From Candidatus Nanopelagicales bacterium (GTDB taxonomy: Bacteria > Actinomycetota > Actinomycetes > S36-B12 > UBA5976): a stretch of 7,225 nt of DNA. The DNA is taken from assembly GCA_023257525.1 (NCBI GenBank), contig JALRCB010000046.1, forward strand, positions 1 to 7,225, read 5' to 3'. This document shows positions 5,311 through 7,225 of this stretch, piece by piece. The translations under genes and the position numbers were made by a program. A model generated the notes under the pieces. That model was not told the origin of the DNA. It saw only the letters and a program-made list of their open reading frames with translations, and did not search any database. Positions within the stretch are counted from its first letter, which is position 1. The number at the start of each line of letters is the position of its first letter.

Positions 5311-5370
5311 CAAAAACTTCAGGCGCGGGAGCGTCGGGTGGCAGCAATTGCTATCCCGGCACCCGCGCCT
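5311..5370 (-). terminator. Candidate intrinsic terminator inside the 3' end of the SerB-like gene
   Basis: Read on the minus strand, AGGCGCGGG (5370-5362) pairs perfectly over 9 bp with CCCGCGCCT (5329-5321), the latter covering the last codons and part of the stop. The sequence after the stem is GAAGTTTTTG, with a five-T run at 5316-5312. The 32-base loop contains a further 10-bp palindrome AGCAATTGCT (5343-5352), which could fold as an inner stem. GC-rich stem plus T-run fits a terminator; the long loop and the need to code for protein are cautions. Confidence 0.45.
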
Positions 5371-6143
5371 ACTAATGCAATTGCTGTTGCGCCCGCAGGT
5401 ACGCCATAACGCTTAACTAACCGCTGTCTGCGGAAATCATGAACCGGCCAGCCATTTTCGATGGCATGCCTTCGTAGCGACGAATCTGGATTAATCGCAG
5501 TTGGATTCCCGACGCTTTCCAAAAGCGGAATGTCATTGCTGGAATCGGAATAAGCAAAACTATGAACCAAATCCAAACCATGTTCGCTGGCTAACTTTGC
5601 AACTGCGATGGCTTTCTGCTCGCCATGCATCGGAGGATTTTTCAGTCGGCCGGTGTAGACCTCATTTTCGACTTCGCTGACAGTCGCGATCGCACCGCTT
5701 AATCCGAGTCTGGTGGCGATGATGTTTGCCAGTTCAATTGGCGCTGCTGAGACTAACCAGACCTGGTGCCCAGCTGCTCGGTGCGTGTGAGCCAATTGCA
5801 CGGTTCCTGGCCAAACTTTGTCTGCCATGATTTCGTCATAAATTTCTTCGGACAAGCCGATAACTTCTTCAACGGTTCGGCCAGTTACAAATGAAAGCGC
5901 ATTCTCGGTGATGCGGGCCATGTCGGAAAGATTTTCGGAACCGTAAGTAAGAAACTTTCCTTGCGCTATTGCAAAGTTAGCTAAGTCAGTTGCGCTCAAA
6001 ATCTTGCGAGCGAACAGCCCCCGAGCCAAGTGATAGATACTGGCACCGCGCATGATGGTGTTATCGATATCAAAGAACGCACCAATTTTTTGGGGTTCCG
6101 GAATGGCTTCGTTGATAGGCATTCCAGCTGAATTTGTGCCCAT
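5319..6143 (-). CDS. HAD-IB family phosphatase (SerB-like) with C-terminal hydrophobic tail
   Basis: HAD subfamily IB phosphatases hydrolyse small phosphomonoesters; phosphoserine is the namesake substrate, but many actinobacterial SerB1-like members lack a proven one. From the ATG at 6143 the protein has 274 residues. Motif I is FFDIDNT (Asp25 nucleophile, Asp27), motif II is VWLVSAAP (Ser132), motif III is Lys177 in GEQKA, and motif IV is YSDSSND (Asp200, Asp204). A helical cap lies between motifs I and II. The C terminus (VPAGATAIALVGAGAGIAIAAT, then RRSRA) is a glycine/alanine-rich hydrophobic stretch with a basic end, resembling a tail anchor. The frame stays open to a start at 6278, but that extension would overlap the divergent glutaredoxin-like gene. 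TACCCT six bases before ATG 6143 supports the shorter form as a leaderless mRNA. ATG 6122 is another possibility. Confidence 0.93.
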   Translation of the reverse strand: MGTNSAGMPINEAIPEPQKIGAFFDIDNTIMRGASIYHLARGLFARKILSATDLANFAIAQGKFLTYGSENLSDMARITENALSFVTGRTVEEVIGLSEEIYDEIMADKVWPGTVQLAHTHRAAGHQVWLVSAAPIELANIIATRLGLSGAIATVSEVENEVYTGRLKNPPMHGEQKAIAVAKLASEHGLDLVHSFAYSDSSNDIPLLESVGNPTAINPDSSLRRHAIENGWPVHDFRRQRLVKRYGVPAGATAIALVGAGAGIAIAATRRSRA

Positions 6144-6149
6144 GTTTAT

Positions 6150-6155
6150 AGGGTA
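6150..6155 (-). promoter_or_regulatory. Candidate -10 hexamer of the SerB-like gene
   Basis: On the minus strand TACCCT is followed by six bases (ATAAAC) and the ATG at 6143. No Shine-Dalgarno is present, so a leaderless transcript is likely. The hexamer sits in the 61-bp divergent gap shared with the glutaredoxin-like gene, which also holds a TGTG-C-CACA dyad at about 6167-6175. Confidence 0.5.
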
Positions 6156-6204
6156 CTGCGAATGCAATGTGCCACACTGGTTACAGACCGATGGGAGCAA
6201 AAAA

Positions 6205-6453
6205 ATGGAACCACGTGTTGTACTCATTGGAAAACCAGATTGCCATTTATGCGAAAACGCCAGGTTAATAATCGCCAAAGTGTGCGAGGACCTTGGTGAA
6301 ACTTGGAGTGAACAATCAATTCTGGAAGACCCCCAACTTGCAGATCAGTATTTTGAATCAATCCCAGTCACAATGATTGACGGAAAAATACATGACAAGT
6401 GGCGCGTAGACGAAGCGCGCCTTCGCGCTGCTTTAACGAAAAAAACCAACTAA
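6205..6453 (+). CDS. Glutaredoxin-like thiol-redox protein (DUF836 type)
   Basis: The 82-residue protein is a minimal thioredoxin fold with a redox-active CHLC motif (Cys13-Cys16) in VVLIGKPDCHLCENA at its N terminus. The cis-proline loop expected of the fold appears as SIPVTMIDG (residues 51-59). This matches the glutaredoxin-like DUF836 family; the mycobacterial counterpart Rv0506 likewise lies next to SerB1. A role in cytosolic disulfide exchange is likely but the partner is unknown. The ATG at 6205 has a Shine-Dalgarno GGGAG (6193-6197) at a 7-base spacing. The frame stays open upstream to 6052, but that would run antisense through the SerB-like gene and is rejected. Its position just before rex puts a thiol-redox protein next to an NADH/NAD+ sensor. 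Confidence 0.93.
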   Translation: MEPRVVLIGKPDCHLCENARLIIAKVCEDLGETWSEQSILEDPQLADQYFESIPVTMIDGKIHDKWRVDEARLRAALTKKTN

Positions 6454-6471
6454 TTTTCGCTACTTCGTCAA

Positions 6472-6498
6472 GTCACATCAGTCACGTTTGTAACATCA
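6472..6498 (+). repeat. Three tandem 9-bp GTNAC iterons upstream of rex
   Basis: Three units lie end to end: GTCACATCA at 6472, GTCACGTTT at 6481 and GTAACATCA at 6490. Units 1 and 3 differ at one base; unit 2 shares the GTCAC head. A further GTCACAAAA stands alone at 6585, in the rex leader. A head-to-tail array of this period could be a binding site for a protein that polymerises along direct repeats, or it may be chance in a short region. Confidence 0.35.
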
Positions 6499-6512
6499 AA
6501 AATCCTTGATTT

Positions 6513-6530
6513 CCCTAGCACGATCTAGGG
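6513..6530 (+). terminator. Perfect hairpin between the glutaredoxin-like gene and rex
   Basis: CCCTAG (6513-6518), a 6-base loop, and CTAGGG (6525-6530) form a perfect 6-bp stem 59 bases after the glutaredoxin-like stop codon. TCTTAACG follows, so the T-run is poor. It could be a weak terminator separating the two genes or an operator just upstream of the rex promoter. Confidence 0.35.
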
Positions 6531-6544
6531 TCTTAACGCCAATT

Positions 6545-6591
6545 TTGCACAAAGCGAAAAGGCGCATAACCTGATCGCCATACGGTCACAA
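6545..6591 (+). promoter_or_regulatory. Candidate rex promoter with a Rex half-site
   Basis: TTGCAC (6545-6550) and TAACCT (6567-6572, TAnnnT) are 16 bp apart and would start transcription near 6579. GTCACAA (6585-6591) lies just downstream and matches six of seven bases of the right half of the Rex operator consensus TTGTGAANNNNTTCACAA. The left half is not conserved. Autoregulation by Rex is known in Streptomyces; here it is only suggested by a half-site. Confidence 0.35.
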
Positions 6592-6605
6592 AAAGGATGG
6601 TTTTA

Positions 6606-7225
6606 ATGTCGCTGTCGCAGACACCGAACTCGCACGTAAGTGCTCGTGGTGTTATCCCTGACGCGACCGTTAGTCGTCTTCCGATGTATCACCGCAGCCT
6701 GCTTTCACTAACTGCGCGTGGAGTTCTCCTGGTCTCGTCCGAAGAGTTGGCCGAGGCCAGTGGTGTGTCTAGCGCAAAACTTCGCAAGGATCTTTCATTC
6801 TTAGGTTCGTATGGAACTCGTGGTGTTGGTTATGACGTTGAATTCTTGCTTTATCAAATTGCTCGCGCATTAGGTCTTACTCAGGTTTGGCCAGTAGTAA
6901 TTGTTGGAATTGGAAACTTAGGTAACGCACTTGCTGGCTACCCAGGTTTTGCTTCCCGAGGTTTTTCGGTTGTGGGCTTGTTCGACACCGACCCAGGTCG
7001 AGTTGGCGAATCCGTAACTGTCGCTGGCAAAGAAATCGTTGTTACAGACATTTCAAAACTGCCACAGGTTGTTCTAAGCAGTGGCGCATCAATCGGAGTT
7101 ATTGCAACTCCAGAAACAGCTGCCCAAGAAGTTTGCGACTTAATGGTTCGCAATGGCATCACAAGTATTTTGAATTTCGCACCGGTACTTATCGAAGTAC
7201 CAGCTGGTGTTGACGTGCGTCGCGT
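6606..7225 (+). CDS. rex: Redox-sensing transcriptional repressor Rex, 3' end cut by window edge
   Basis: Rex senses the NADH/NAD+ ratio and represses respiratory and fermentative genes until NADH binding releases it from DNA. The 206 visible residues include the N-terminal winged helix (SSEELAEASGVSSAKLRKDLSFLGSYG, about 44-70, carrying the conserved KLRKDLS recognition helix). The linker GTRGVGYDVEFL follows. The Rossmann domain has VVIVGIGNLGNAL (97-109) and LFDTDP (125-130, Asp127 at the end of the second strand). The tail stops at VPAGVDVRR, so only a short C-terminal part is missing. A Shine-Dalgarno AAGGA (6593-6597) lies 8 bases before ATG 6606; an in-frame ATG at 6597 overlaps that site and is less likely. 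In Streptomyces, rex is followed by hemA, which would lie beyond this window. Confidence 0.96.
   Translation, partial: MSLSQTPNSHVSARGVIPDATVSRLPMYHRSLLSLTARGVLLVSSEELAEASGVSSAKLRKDLSFLGSYGTRGVGYDVEFLLYQIARALGLTQVWPVVIVGIGNLGNALAGYPGFASRGFSVVGLFDTDPGRVGESVTVAGKEIVVTDISKLPQVVLSSGASIGVIATPETAAQEVCDLMVRNGITSILNFAPVLIEVPAGVDVRR

Noticed and set aside
6052..6204. 51-residue N-terminal extension of the glutaredoxin-like protein
   Set aside because: It runs antisense through the SerB-like gene, while ATG 6205 has a strong Shine-Dalgarno and starts the fold directly.
6144..6278. 45-residue N-terminal extension of the SerB-like protein
   Set aside because: It would cover the start of the divergent glutaredoxin-like gene and has no family similarity; ATG 6143 has good promoter geometry.

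Overview
The window looks like chromosomal DNA from an actinobacterium with unusually low GC for that phylum (roughly the mid-to-high 40s percent by eye). Two things point to Actinobacteria: the protein sequences themselves, and a gene order matching a housekeeping neighbourhood known from mycobacteria and relatives (ppx1, proC, the excisionase-type HTH Rv0500A, the 33-residue Rv0500B, SerB1-like phosphatase, glutaredoxin-like Rv0506). The AT-leaning codon use would suit small-genome planktonic lineages such as Nanopelagicales (acI), but that placement is inference. I saw no mobile element, CRISPR array, tRNA, rRNA or defence genes.

Layout. Bases 1-1078 (minus) hold the first 359 codons of radA, cut by the window edge. 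Bases 1159-1941 (minus) hold a cysteine-rich protein of unknown function. A divergent start region at about 1942-2009 leads into a plus-strand block: Ppx/GppA phosphatase, monofunctional proline dehydrogenase and ProC; the last two are separated by 9 bp. A 157-bp gap then holds a perfect 24-bp palindrome, a candidate promoter and a structured leader with a 16-codon upstream ORF. These precede a 68-residue HTH protein and the 33-residue ribosomal protein bS22. A HAD-IB (SerB-like) phosphatase converges from the right. It is divergent from a small glutaredoxin-like gene, which is followed by a 152-bp regulatory gap and the redox sensor gene rex, cut at its 3' end.

How the genes work together. 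Themes are stress and phosphate metabolism (Ppx, SerB-like), the proline/pyrroline-5-carboxylate pair (PRODH and ProC catalyse opposing steps), redox control (thiol-redox protein, Rex) and information processing (RadA, bS22, HTH regulator). Two start-site classes are visible. Four genes (radA, the cysteine protein, ppx, serB-like) have a TAnnnT hexamer 6-7 bases before the start codon and no clear Shine-Dalgarno, as expected for leaderless mRNAs. The PRODH, proC, bS22, glutaredoxin-like and rex genes have ribosome binding sites.

No wholly new multi-gene system is evident. The most unusual signals are regulatory: the upstream ORF and competing hairpins before the HTH gene, the 24-bp palindrome, and the 9-bp iterons before rex. 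There is also a departure from the nearly invariant GHVTK motif in RadA.
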